Shown here piece after piece: positions 16,774-25,249 of a stretch of 53,041 nucleotides of DNA; position 1 is the stretch's first letter, and each line of letters begins with the position of its first letter. Below the pieces are notes generated by a model, which was given only the letters and a program-made list of their open reading frames with translations, was not told the origin of the DNA and searched no databases. Source of the stretch: an uncultured Acetatifactor sp. (GTDB lineage Bacteria; Bacillota; Clostridia; Lachnospirales; Lachnospiraceae); NCBI GenBank assembly GCA_934402375.1, contig CAKRUB010000020.1:1-53041 (forward strand), read 5' to 3'. A program made the position numbers and the translations under genes.

Positions 16774-16802
16774 AGTTTAGTAAATAATAGAAAGTTTGTC
16801 AA
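16774..16802 (-). promoter_or_regulatory. promoter of rpsT
   Basis: Read on the minus strand: TTGACA (16797-16802), 17 bp, TAAACT (16774-16779). The 5' leader to the TTG start is about 90 nt. Confidence 0.6.
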
Positions 16803-16852
16803 TACATAATCTGCGTTTTTTTGCAAAAACTAGCTTAAAAAAAGTAATTGTA

Positions 16853-16930
16853 TTTTTCAATCACGAGATTTGTGTCTGCGAACATTTGACACAAACTCGC
16901 TATGCGCAAAGGATGTGCGCAGAAATGGGG
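16853..16930 (+). repeat. three-copy hairpin element, copy B (upstream of gpr)
   Basis: Copy B of the element described at 1926. The core is kept (CAATCACGAGATTTGTGTC, GACACAAACTCGC, TATGCGCAAAG, TGTGCGCAGAAATGGGG). The leading TTGAAAAA half of the palindrome is degraded here. The loop reads TGCGAACAT instead of TGCGCGCAC, and the 3' arm reads ATGTGCGC instead of ACGTGCGC, so pairing of the loop with the 3' arm is largely kept. The GGGG at its end is the gpr ribosome site. Confidence 0.78.
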
Positions 16931-16939
16931 ATAAAAGTG

Positions 16940-17860
16940 ATGGGCAATTTTCAGGTGAGAACAGATCTGGCTCTGGAAGCAAGGGAAAGCATCGGGGAAG
17001 CGGAGAGTGAGCTCCGGGGAGTTTCTGTGGAGGAATATTATCGGGAGACAGAGGATGTCAGAGTGACAAAGGTGACGATCGACACCAAAAACGCAGCGAA
17101 AACAATGGGAAAACCAATGGGAATCTATGTCACCATGGAGGCGCCGGCGATGGTGGAGACGGATGAGGATTATCACAGGGAAATCTCGAAGTGCCTTGCG
17201 GAGGAGCTTTTAAAATTGCTGCCTGAGGAGGAAGAGGAGCAGAATATTCTTGTTGTCGGGCTGGGCAACAGGGAGGTGACGGCTGATGCGCTGGGGCCGC
17301 AGACCGTGGATAACCTTTACATTACCAGACACATTGTCCGGGAGTACGGGAAAGCGGCGTACAGCTGTAACCGGATGCCGCTTTTAAGTGCACTGGAGCC
17401 GGGAGTGATGGCGAAGACGGGAATGGAGACTGCGGAAATCGTGAAGGGAGTTGTCAGCGAGACAAAGCCGGATATTCTTATCGTTGTGGATGCGTTGGCG
17501 GCGAGAAGCACGAAGCGTCTGAACCGGACTATCCAGATTACAAACACCGGCATACAGCCCGGTTCTGGCGTCGGCAACCACAGAAATGCCCTGACGAAGG
17601 AAAGTCTGGGAGTACCGGTGATTGCAATCGGCATTCCCACGGTTGTCGATTCTGCGACAATCGTCATGGATGCCATGGAGAAGCTGCTTGAAGGAGAAGA
17701 GAATGTGGACGCAGTAAAATTTATGAGCAGACAGCAGCCTCCTTTTTCTGAGCTGAACAATATGTATATGACAGGGAAGGATATCGACGCCGTAATCAAG
17801 AGAATCAGCTTTACGATTTCCGAGGGAATTAATATTGCCATGGAAATGCGTATGAGCTGA
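16940..17860 (+). CDS. gpr: spore germination protease GPR
   Basis: A 306-residue protease that degrades small acid-soluble spore proteins during germination. It begins MGNFQVRTDLALEARESIGE, matching the conserved RTDLA start of mature GPR. VVGLGNREVTADALGPQTV and IVVDALAARSTKRLNRTIQITNTGIQPGSGVGNHR are the conserved catalytic core. The frame is open upstream to 16796 through the repeat, but those residues are a translation of the repeat and not protein. The zymogen propeptide before RTDLA is only about six residues, shorter than the 15-16 removed in Bacillus. SigG normally transcribes gpr, and sigG is in the window. Confidence 0.93.
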   Translation: MGNFQVRTDLALEARESIGEAESELRGVSVEEYYRETEDVRVTKVTIDTKNAAKTMGKPMGIYVTMEAPAMVETDEDYHREISKCLAEELLKLLPEEEEEQNILVVGLGNREVTADALGPQTVDNLYITRHIVREYGKAAYSCNRMPLLSALEPGVMAKTGMETAEIVKGVVSETKPDILIVVDALAARSTKRLNRTIQITNTGIQPGSGVGNHRNALTKESLGVPVIAIGIPTVVDSATIVMDAMEKLLEGEENVDAVKFMSRQQPPFSELNNMYMTGKDIDAVIKRISFTISEGINIAMEMRMS

Positions 17861-17947
17861 GAAAGCCGTCGGCAGGAACGTGGTTGAATAGCCGGGCGGC
17901 AGTGGGCATATATTTGTACGAAGAAACTTGTCGGGAGGAAGTGCCCG

Positions 17948-19333
17948 GTGGCAAAAAAGAGTAATACCGCGAGGCAGCTGCGCGTTGTCCTCGCTGTCGC
18001 GGTGGTGGCATTACTTCTCGCATTCAGGATGACGTCCGGCAACAAAGCGGAGCAGCCTGCGAAAGAAAATCCTTTTGGAGAGAGCATGAAAAGGGAACTT
18101 GCCTCGGCTGTAAAGGAGGTTCTCTATAATATGTTTATGCCATGCGCCTTGACGGGTGGGCTTGAAAAGGACGGCGGATTCTGGATCATTGAGGGACAAG
18201 TGGAGACATTGCTTCCGATTTACGGCTATCTGGCGGATACGACATATGGATATGGAGAAGGGGAAGCTTCCATGCGGGAAATTCTTCTCGCCGAAGCGGA
18301 GGGGGATTTCCTCACAGAGAGCACATGGGAAGGGACGGCGCGACAGGAAACACAAGACGGAACGGCGTGGACAGGGCAAGGAACGCGGGAAGAAGCAGCG
18401 TGGACAGGGCAGGATACGCAGGAAGGAACGGCGTGGACAGGGCAAGGTATATCGGAAGGAACAGCGGAAAGCGGACAGGATGCACCGGAAAACAGCATGC
18501 CGACAGAGACAGGACTGAATGTGCAGGATGGGACGGTGGGCAGCCTTCCGTTTCTGCCACATCTGCAGCAGGCGCAGGTTGACAGGGAGGCGTTGAAGGA
18601 TTATGAGACCCTTCTGAAGCAATTTTATACTGTCGATTCCAATACCACTGTGGGAAGCAGCCAGCTGGATGTTGAAAAGCTCCTCGGAAAAGAAATGCAG
18701 ATCGACAAGGAGAGCCCGGGACCGCAGATATTGATCTATCATACCCATTCGAGGGAGACCTTTGCCGACTCCGTGCCGGGTGATTCGTCGACCTCAATTG
18801 TCGGCGTCGGCGAGTATCTGACGGAGCTTCTGACGAATACATATGGCTACGAGGTCCTTCATCACACGGCGGAGTACGACACGATCCGAAATGAGGCATA
18901 TTCCAAGGCATTGCCGGAGATTGAAAAGCTGCTTAAGGAGAATCCTTCCATACAGGTCGTGATCGATCTGCACCGGGACGAGATGGCGGAGGAGACCAGA
19001 CTGGTCATGGATCTCGACGGGAGACCGACGGCGCGTTTTATGTTCTTCAACGGCTTGTCGAGGACAAAGAAGACCGGAAACATTGCCTATCTCTACAATG
19101 AAAATCTCGAGGACAATCTTGCGTTTTCATTTCAGATGCAGTTGAAGGCGGCAGAGTATTACCCAGGTCTGACCCGGAAGATTTATCTCAAGGGTTATCG
19201 CTACAACATGCACCTGCGGGACAAATATCTGCTCGTGGAGCTCGGTGCGCAGAACAATACCGTTGAGGAGGCGATGAATGCCTGTGATCCGCTGGCGCAT
19301 ATCCTCGATATGGTGCTCTCGGGGAGCGAGTAG
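17948..19333 (+). CDS. spoIIP: stage II sporulation protein P
   Basis: A 461-residue membrane-anchored amidase/endopeptidase that, with SpoIID and SpoIIM, degrades septal peptidoglycan during engulfment. One membrane helix lies at about residues 11-27. The catalytic domain spans about 250-455 with the zinc ligands in YHTHSRE and DLHRDE. Between them, at residues about 132-180, is a repetitive linker built of 11-residue units containing WTGQ. The start is a GTG at 17948 with GGGAGGAA ten bases upstream. It follows gpr as in Bacillus and is followed by a nested palindrome. Confidence 0.94.
   Translation: MAKKSNTARQLRVVLAVAVVALLLAFRMTSGNKAEQPAKENPFGESMKRELASAVKEVLYNMFMPCALTGGLEKDGGFWIIEGQVETLLPIYGYLADTTYGYGEGEASMREILLAEAEGDFLTESTWEGTARQETQDGTAWTGQGTREEAAWTGQDTQEGTAWTGQGISEGTAESGQDAPENSMPTETGLNVQDGTVGSLPFLPHLQQAQVDREALKDYETLLKQFYTVDSNTTVGSSQLDVEKLLGKEMQIDKESPGPQILIYHTHSRETFADSVPGDSSTSIVGVGEYLTELLTNTYGYEVLHHTAEYDTIRNEAYSKALPEIEKLLKENPSIQVVIDLHRDEMAEETRLVMDLDGRPTARFMFFNGLSRTKKTGNIAYLYNENLEDNLAFSFQMQLKAAEYYPGLTRKIYLKGYRYNMHLRDKYLLVELGAQNNTVEEAMNACDPLAHILDMVLSGSE
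18340..18490 (+). repeat. in-frame 33-bp tandem repeats in spoIIP
   Basis: The phrase GCGTGGACAGGGCA recurs at 18365, 18398 and 18431, exactly 33 bp apart, with degenerate copies on both sides. Each unit encodes AWTGQ plus a variable TxEx tail. The period is a multiple of three, so copy number can change without loss of frame. Confidence 0.85.
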
Positions 19334-19342
19334 GCGGGGCGC

Positions 19343-19458
19343 GTTACTGTTCACAGTCTATATTCCGCAAAGTCAAAATTGCATGAAATGCAATTTTGCG
19401 AGACTTGCAGGCGCTGTGCATCGCGAAGCGTGTTGCTGTGAACGGAGTGAACAGTAAC
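19343..19458. repeat. 116-bp nested palindromic element after spoIIP
   Basis: The ends are a perfect inverted repeat: GTTACTGTTCAC (19343-19354) and GTGAACAGTAAC (19447-19458). Inside is a perfect 11-bp hairpin, CAAAATTGCAT and ATGCAATTTTG, with a GAA loop (19374-19398), flanked by AAAGTC and GACTT. It has no T-tract and no open frame of interest. It could be a dispersed palindromic repeat that also ends spoIIP transcripts. Confidence 0.75.
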
Positions 19459-19496
19459 AGGTGCGCCGGTTTTTCGCTGCGGGCGCGACGTTTTAC

Positions 19497-19526
19497 TAGA
19501 CAATGAATGTTTCCATATGCTACAAT
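19497..19526 (+). promoter_or_regulatory. promoter of lepA-hemW
   Basis: TAGACA (19497-19502), 18 bp, TACAAT (19521-19526). It lies 47 bp before the lepA start. Confidence 0.6.
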
Positions 19527-19573
19527 TCTAAGGATATAGGTTTGAAAGTAAAGCGAGAAGTGAGGAAGTACAA

Positions 19574-21388
19574 ATGGCAGTAATGGATCAAAGTAAAATC
19601 CGCAATTTCTGTATTGTGGCGCATATAGATCACGGTAAATCAACGCTGGCAGACCGCATTATCGAGAAGACAGGGCTTTTGACGAAGCGCGAGATGCAGG
19701 ATCAGGTTTTGGATAATATGGAGCTGGAGCGCGAGAGGGGAATCACGATCAAGGCGCAGGCGGTACGAACGGTATACAAGGCAGAAGACGGGGAGGAATA
19801 TATTTTCAATCTGATCGACACCCCCGGACATGTGGACTTTAATTATGAGGTGAGCCGTTCCCTTGCGGCGTGTGACGGCGCGATTCTGGTCGTGGACGCG
19901 GCACAGGGAATTGAGGCGCAGACGCTTGCAAACGTCTACCTTGCCCTTGATCATAATCTGGATGTGTTCCCGGTCATTAATAAGATCGATCTTCCGAGTG
20001 CTGATCCCGAGCGGGTCAAGGAGGAGATCGAGGATGTCATCGGGCTGGAGGCGGAGGACGCCCCTTTAATTTCTGCGAAGAACGGTATTGGCATCGAGGA
20101 GGTTCTTGAGCAGGTGGTGAAGAAGATTCCGGCGCCGAAGGGAGACCCTGCGGCACCGCTGCAGGCGCTGATCTTTGACTCCGTGTACGATTCCTACAGA
20201 GGAGTCATTATTTTCTGCCGTGTGATGGAAGGTACGGTAAAGCGTGGCACGACAATCCAGATGATGGCTACCGGAGCGAAGGAGGAGGTTGTCGAGGTCG
20301 GCTACTTCGGAGCAGGGCAGTTTATCCCCTGCGAGGAGCTTTCGGCGGGCATGGTAGGCTATATTACCGCGTCCATCAAGAATGTCAAGGATACGGCGGT
20401 CGGCGACACCGTGACGGATGCGAACAACCCCTGCAAGGAGCCGTTGCCCGGCTACCGCAAGGTGCAGTCCATGGTTTACTGCGGGCTTTATCCGGCGGAC
20501 GGCGCAAAATATCCCGATCTCCGGGACGCGCTGGAGAAGCTGCAGCTCAATGACGCTTCCCTGAACTATGAGCCGGAGACATCGATTGCCCTGGGCTTTG
20601 GCTTCCGCTGTGGTTTTCTGGGATTGCTGCATCTGGAGATCATTCAGGAGAGATTGGAGAGAGAGTATAATCTCGACCTTGTGACGACGGCACCCGGAGT
20701 TGTCTATAAGGTATATAAGACGAACGGGGACGTCATTGAGCTGACGAATCCCTCAAACCTGCCTGATCCATCGGAGATCGAACACATGGAGGAGCCGATT
20801 GTCAGCGCAGAAATTATGGTGACGAGCGAATTTATCGGCTCCATCATGGAGCTTTGTCAGGAGCGCAGAGGACGTTATCTTGGCATGGAATATATTGAGG
20901 GAACGAGGGCACTGCTGAAATATGAACTGCCGTTGAACGAGATCATCTATGATTTCTTTGACGCCCTGAAATCCCGCTCCAGAGGCTATGCTTCCTTCGA
21001 CTACGACATCAAGGGCTACGAGCCGTCAAAGCTGGTGAAGCTGGACATTCTCGTCAACCATGAGGAGGTGGACGCGCTGTCCTTTATTGTGCATGCCGAT
21101 TCCGCCTATGAGAGAGGAAGAAAGATGTGTGAGAAGCTGAAGGATGAGATCCCGAGGCATCTCTTTGAAATACCGATTCAGGCGGCGGTCGGTGGTAAAA
21201 TCATCGCCCGCGAGACGGTCAAGGCGATGCGCAAGGATGTGCTTGCAAAGTGCTACGGCGGCGACATCACCCGTAAGAAGAAGCTGCTTGAGAAGCAGAA
21301 GGAAGGAAAGAAACGTATGCGTCAGGTCGGCAGCGTTTCCATCCCGCAGAAGGCATTCATGAGCGTTCTCAAGCTGGATGATAACTAA
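19574..21388 (+). CDS. lepA: elongation factor 4 (LepA)
   Basis: A 604-residue translational GTPase that acts on the ribosome in initiation and back-translocation. The G motifs are [17 protein letters not shown] and NKIDLP, and the switch region has [15 protein letters not shown]-like domains III and V follow, then the LepA-specific C-terminal domain with [20 protein letters not shown]. The length is normal. GAAGTGAGGAAG lies before the ATG. The stop is followed immediately by hemW, with which it is probably translationally coupled. Confidence 0.98.
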   Translation: MAVMDQSKIRNFCIVAHIDHGKSTLADRIIEKTGLLTKREMQDQVLDNMELERERGITIKAQAVRTVYKAEDGEEYIFNLIDTPGHVDFNYEVSRSLAACDGAILVVDAAQGIEAQTLANVYLALDHNLDVFPVINKIDLPSADPERVKEEIEDVIGLEAEDAPLISAKNGIGIEEVLEQVVKKIPAPKGDPAAPLQALIFDSVYDSYRGVIIFCRVMEGTVKRGTTIQMMATGAKEEVVEVGYFGAGQFIPCEELSAGMVGYITASIKNVKDTAVGDTVTDANNPCKEPLPGYRKVQSMVYCGLYPADGAKYPDLRDALEKLQLNDASLNYEPETSIALGFGFRCGFLGLLHLEIIQERLEREYNLDLVTTAPGVVYKVYKTNGDVIELTNPSNLPDPSEIEHMEEPIVSAEIMVTSEFIGSIMELCQERRGRYLGMEYIEGTRALLKYELPLNEIIYDFFDALKSRSRGYASFDYDIKGYEPSKLVKLDILVNHEEVDALSFIVHADSAYERGRKMCEKLKDEIPRHLFEIPIQAAVGGKIIARETVKAMRKDVLAKCYGGDITRKKKLLEKQKEGKKRMRQVGSVSIPQKAFMSVLKLDDN

Positions 21389-21389
21389 G

Positions 21390-22538
21390 ATGGAACTGTA
21401 TTTTCACATCCCTTTCTGCATCAGAAAATGCTTTTACTGTGATTTCCTGTCAGCCCCTGCGGATGAGCGGACGAAGGCTGCCTATATGGAGGCATTGCGG
21501 CGGGAGACAGCTTTAAGAACGGAAGAATACGGCGGCGACAGCGTCACGTCGGTCTTCATCGGCGGAGGTACGCCCTCTGCGGTGGAGGCGGAGGAGATTG
21601 CGTCACTGCTCGCCACCGTGCGGCAGCATTATCCGTTGTCGGAGGACGCGGAGATTACAATAGAGGTCAATCCCGGAACCGTTACGGCGGAAAAACTGGA
21701 AATCTACCGCACGGCGGGAATCAACCGTCTCAGCATCGGGTTGCAGTCCGCGGACGACAGAGAACTTGCGGCAATCGGCAGGATACACACATGGCAGCAA
21801 TTTCTCGACACCTATCGTCTGGCGGTCGGGGCAGGCTTTCAGAATATCAATGTGGACATCATGAGCACGCTGCCGGGGCAGACCATGGAGAGCTATCGGG
21901 TCACGCTGGAAAAAATTCTGGCGCTTAAACCCCAGCCGGCGCATATTTCGGCGTACAGTCTGATTCTGGAGGAGGGAACGGCATTCTGGGACATGATGCA
22001 GCGGGGAGAGCTGGCTCTGCCGGACGAGGATGCGGACAGGCAGATGTACAGTGAGACAAAGCGCATTCTCGTGGAAGCAGGCTATGCAAGATATGAAATA
22101 TCGAATTATGCAAAGCCGGGTCATGAATGCAGACATAATTGCGGGTATTGGCGCAGAGAGGAGTATGTCGGTTTCGGAATCGGTGCGGCATCGTTGTTCC
22201 GGGAGAGACGTTTCCGCAATGGGGACAGCCTGACAGCTTATCTCAGAGACCCTGTGGGCTGTCGGGAGGAGATACAGGAACTCAGCAGACAGGAGCAGAT
22301 GGAAGAATTTATGTTTCTGGGACTGCGAATGACGGAGGGAGTGTCAGAGGGGGAATTTGAAGCCGGCTTCGGGCAGAAGCCGGAAACTGTCTACGGCGAG
22401 GCGATACAGCGTAACCTCCGGGACGGGCTGTTGGAATGGAAGGGCGGGAAGGGCTGCGAAAATGCGCGGAGGCTTGCCCTGACAGAGAGAGGACTTGACG
22501 TCAGCAATTATGTCATGGCGCAGTTTTTGCTGACTTGA
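21390..22538 (+). CDS. hemW: radical SAM heme chaperone HemW
   Basis: A 382-residue radical SAM protein. The iron-sulfur cluster motif is in HIPFCIRKCFYCDFLS (CxxxCxxC) near the N-terminus, followed by FIGGGTPSA and the HemN-C domain. It is usually called HemN in Bacillus but lacks the features of true coproporphyrinogen dehydrogenase, and family members act as heme chaperones. I prefer the ATG at 21390 (MELYFHIPFC), one base past the lepA stop; an ATG at 21378 inside lepA would add four residues. Neither has a good ribosome site, which suggests coupling to lepA. Confidence 0.92.
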   Translation: MELYFHIPFCIRKCFYCDFLSAPADERTKAAYMEALRRETALRTEEYGGDSVTSVFIGGGTPSAVEAEEIASLLATVRQHYPLSEDAEITIEVNPGTVTAEKLEIYRTAGINRLSIGLQSADDRELAAIGRIHTWQQFLDTYRLAVGAGFQNINVDIMSTLPGQTMESYRVTLEKILALKPQPAHISAYSLILEEGTAFWDMMQRGELALPDEDADRQMYSETKRILVEAGYARYEISNYAKPGHECRHNCGYWRREEYVGFGIGAASLFRERRFRNGDSLTAYLRDPVGCREEIQELSRQEQMEEFMFLGLRMTEGVSEGEFEAGFGQKPETVYGEAIQRNLRDGLLEWKGGKGCENARRLALTERGLDVSNYVMAQFLLT

Positions 22539-22569
22539 CGGTCAACCGGAAGAGGAAAAGTGTGGTAGC

Positions 22570-23307
22570 ATGACAAAAGTGGCATTTTGTGACGACGACG
22601 TGTCGGTGCTGGGCGAGGTCAGTGCCCTGCTGGATCAATATCGTGTGGAACGGAATCAGGAGATCGGATATGCAGCGTTCAAGAGTCCGCTGGAGCTGCT
22701 GGCGGAAATTGAGCACGGTATGCGGTTTGATATTCTGTTTCTGGATGTCATCATGCCGGGGCAGAACGGCATCAGCGCGGCAAAGGAGATCAGAAAATTT
22801 GACAGCAGTGTGAAGATTATTTTTCTGACCTCTTCCTCTGAATTTGCAGTGCAGTCCTATACGGTGAACGCTTTCTTTTACCAACTGAAGCCGATCAACA
22901 GGGAAAGCTTTTTCCGGCTGATGGATTCGGTGGTCTCCGAGTGCGAGAAGGTGCAGCAGAACAGTCTGGTTCTCAGATGTAAGAGCGGGATCACGCAGAT
23001 TGACCTCGACAGGCTCGTATACTGCGAGGTGAACGGACGGACACTGATCTTTCACATGGACGGCGGAAAGGTCTATGAGAGCAACGGAAGCATGGACGAG
23101 CTGAGTGCGCAGCTGGAGGTTTACGAGTGCTTCCTGCGTCCGCACAGGTCTTATCTGATCAATATGGAGTACATACAACAGATTTCGACGCGGGAGATTA
23201 TTCTGGCTGACAGGACGGAAATTCCGATTCCGCACGGGAAGTGCTCGGAGATAAAAAATCAGTATCTGGAGTATGCCTTCAGCAGAAAGCAGGTTTTATT
23301 ATCATGA
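22570..23307 (+). CDS. LytTR-family response regulator
   Basis: A 245-residue regulator. The receiver domain has the acidic pocket CDDD near residue 8 and the phospho-acceptor D59 in FLDVIMPGQNG. The LytTR DNA-binding domain starts near residue 140 (LVLRCKSGITQIDLDRLVYCEVNGRTL) and includes FLRPHRSYLINMEYI. This is the AgrA/ComE/VirR type, which binds paired direct repeats. The stop overlaps the start of the kinase gene by four bases (ATGA). The spacer from hemW is only 31 bp, so it may be co-transcribed with it. Confidence 0.92.
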   Translation: MTKVAFCDDDVSVLGEVSALLDQYRVERNQEIGYAAFKSPLELLAEIEHGMRFDILFLDVIMPGQNGISAAKEIRKFDSSVKIIFLTSSSEFAVQSYTVNAFFYQLKPINRESFFRLMDSVVSECEKVQQNSLVLRCKSGITQIDLDRLVYCEVNGRTLIFHMDGGKVYESNGSMDELSAQLEVYECFLRPHRSYLINMEYIQQISTREIILADRTEIPIPHGKCSEIKNQYLEYAFSRKQVLLS

Positions 23308-24575
23308 CGAACGGTTTATATCTGGCGGACGGCATTGCAGTAGGAGTGTATGGAATGACACTGTCTGCTGCTTTTTGCGATATATCTTGGACGCGGCGGA
23401 AGCGGATTCTCATGGGGGTGAGCATGGTGGTGCTCCTGCTGTTTCAGGGAGCGATTTATCTGTGGGCTGACTCGGACGCGATTCCTTATCTCTACCCGCT
23501 GATTACGCATTTCCCATTGATTCTGGTTCTGTGCGCGCTCAGCAGAAAGTATCTCTGGTCGCCGATAGCCGCGCTCACGGCTTATCTCTGCTGTCAGCTC
23601 AGACGCTGGCTGGCACTGCTGGTCGTGGCGGCCTGTGCCGGCGATCTGAGAACGCAGTATATGGTGCAGATCGTGATTACGGTTCCACTCTTGTTTCTGC
23701 TGCTGCGCTTTGTGGCGCCATCGGTGCGGGCGATTGCGCAGGACACCATTGCCGTGCAGTGTCGCTTCGGACTGATACCGGCGCTCAGCTACGGTTTTGA
23801 CTATCTGACGAGGATATACACGGATCTGTTGGCGCAGGGGGCGCCCGTTGCCGTGGAATTCATGCCGTTTGTGTGCTGCGTGGCATATCTGATCTTTGTG
23901 CTAAGAACATCGGAGGAGAGGAAACTGCGCAGTCAGCTCGAGCAGACGCAGAACAGCCTGAATCTGCAGGTCTCCCAGGCGGTGCGTGAGATCGCTTCTC
24001 TGCGGGAATCACAGCAGCGGGCGAGCACCTACCGGCATGACCTGCGCCACCACATGCAGTATCTTTCCTCCTGTATTGAGAGCGGCAGGCTGGAGCAGGC
24101 ACAGACCTATATCCATGAGGTCTGCTCTGAGATCGAGGCAGGAAAGGTTGTTGCCTATTGTGAAAATGAGGCTGCTAACCTGATTTTGTCAGCGTTTGCA
24201 GGGCGGGCACAGGAGCGTGACATTCCAATCGAGATCCGGGCGGACATTCCGCAGAATCTGAAGGTATCGGAGACCGATCTCTGCGTGCTGCTGTCCAACG
24301 CGCTGGAAAATGCCCTGAATGCCTGCGCGAAATTAAAGGAGCGCGGTGCGGAATGCGGTGTCGGGGTTGATGCATATGAAAAGAAGGACAGACTTTTCTT
24401 GCAGATCGTAAATTCCTGTGAGAGCGGCGTCAGGTTTGAAAATGGAGTTCCGGTGACAGACCGCCCGGGACACGGAGTGGGCGTTGGCAGTATTTGTGCC
24501 ATCGTCGAGCGCTACGGAGGCATCTATACCTTTTCGGAGCAGAACGGCAGATTTACGCTGCGCTGTTCGCTCTGA
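23304..24575 (+). CDS. GHKL-domain sensor histidine kinase (AgrC type)
   Basis: A 423-residue membrane kinase. Six or so hydrophobic helices fill residues 1-200. A coiled linker leads to the phospho-acceptor H in TYRHDLRHHMQYL, and a GHKL ATPase domain with LLSNALENALNA and GHGVGVGSI follows. This arrangement is shared with AgrC-type peptide-sensing kinases. The start ATG overlaps the regulator stop, so the two are translationally coupled. No peptide precursor or AgrB-type processing gene was found on either side, so the signal is unknown. Confidence 0.9.
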   Translation: MTNGLYLADGIAVGVYGMTLSAAFCDISWTRRKRILMGVSMVVLLLFQGAIYLWADSDAIPYLYPLITHFPLILVLCALSRKYLWSPIAALTAYLCCQLRRWLALLVVAACAGDLRTQYMVQIVITVPLLFLLLRFVAPSVRAIAQDTIAVQCRFGLIPALSYGFDYLTRIYTDLLAQGAPVAVEFMPFVCCVAYLIFVLRTSEERKLRSQLEQTQNSLNLQVSQAVREIASLRESQQRASTYRHDLRHHMQYLSSCIESGRLEQAQTYIHEVCSEIEAGKVVAYCENEAANLILSAFAGRAQERDIPIEIRADIPQNLKVSETDLCVLLSNALENALNACAKLKERGAECGVGVDAYEKKDRLFLQIVNSCESGVRFENGVPVTDRPGHGVGVGSICAIVERYGGIYTFSEQNGRFTLRCSL

Positions 24576-24597
24576 GCGCTTTCAGTGCATTTTTTGG
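24570..24597 (+). terminator. short terminator after the kinase
   Basis: GCGCT and AGTGC pair around TTC, followed by ATTTTTT. The stem is only five pairs, one of them G-U, and overlaps the stop codon region. Confidence 0.45.
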
Positions 24598-24680
24598 TCG
24601 ATTCGTGACATGGATGTTCCCCTTTTCGAAAAATGATGTAGAATGAACCCAGATGGTCTGAACGGACAAAAGGGGGGCTT

Positions 24681-25232
24681 ATGGAGAGGGTAGTTATTGT
24701 TGTTTTACTCATTGTTCTGCTGGCTGTCTGGATGATCTCCGTGAGACAAAAACTGGCGGCGATGAATGAAAATATCAATAATGCCATGAACCAGATCGGT
24801 GTGCAGCTGGCTGTGTGTTTTGATATGCTGACGTCGCTCATAGAGCTGACGGGAGTTTATGCGGCGAATGAGCGGGAGCCGCTGGAGAAGCTTGCAAATG
24901 CCGGAAGACGTGAGATCACCGCAAAGTCAACGCCGGAGGAGGTACTCGGACAGGAGAAGATCATAGCGGAGACAATGGAGCTTTTGACCGCTGTGGCAGA
25001 CAGAAATCCTGAATTGAAGGCGGCAGGGGACTATGAAAAATATATGGATGCCGTGAGATGCTATGAGAAGATGGTACATACCAGCCGGCTGATCTATAAT
25101 GATTTTGTCGGAAAGCTCAACAAGAGCATGGAAAGGTTTCCGTCAAGCCTGATTGCCGGACTGCTCGGTTTCCGGCAGCGTGGATACCTGGAATCGTTGG
25201 AGAAAGAAGAGAATACAAACAAAAGTAAATAA
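24681..25232 (+). CDS. LemA-family protein
   Basis: A 183-residue protein with one N-terminal membrane helix (about residues 4-20, VVIVVLLIVLLAVWMISV) and a helical bundle. The LemA signatures are visible: NAMNQIGVQLAVCFDMLTSLIELTGVY and YNDFVGKLNKSMERFPSSLIAGLLGF. The role is unknown; members are often neighbours of peptidases and TPM proteins. AAAGGGGGG precedes the ATG. It forms a cluster with the zinc-ribbon/SHOCT gene (17 bp) and the clostripain-like gene. Confidence 0.9.
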   Translation: MERVVIVVLLIVLLAVWMISVRQKLAAMNENINNAMNQIGVQLAVCFDMLTSLIELTGVYAANEREPLEKLANAGRREITAKSTPEEVLGQEKIIAETMELLTAVADRNPELKAAGDYEKYMDAVRCYEKMVHTSRLIYNDFVGKLNKSMERFPSSLIAGLLGFRQRGYLESLEKEENTNKSK

Positions 25233-25249
25233 AACAGGAGGAAAAAAAG

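Noticed and set aside
18340..18490. The spoIIP repeats as a CRISPR array
   Set aside because: The period is 33 bp without unique spacers, and the repeats are in frame within a recognisable protein.
19344..19643. A 99-codon minus frame across the element at 19343
   Set aside because: It is made of the palindromic element and overlaps lepA; no ribosome site or domain.
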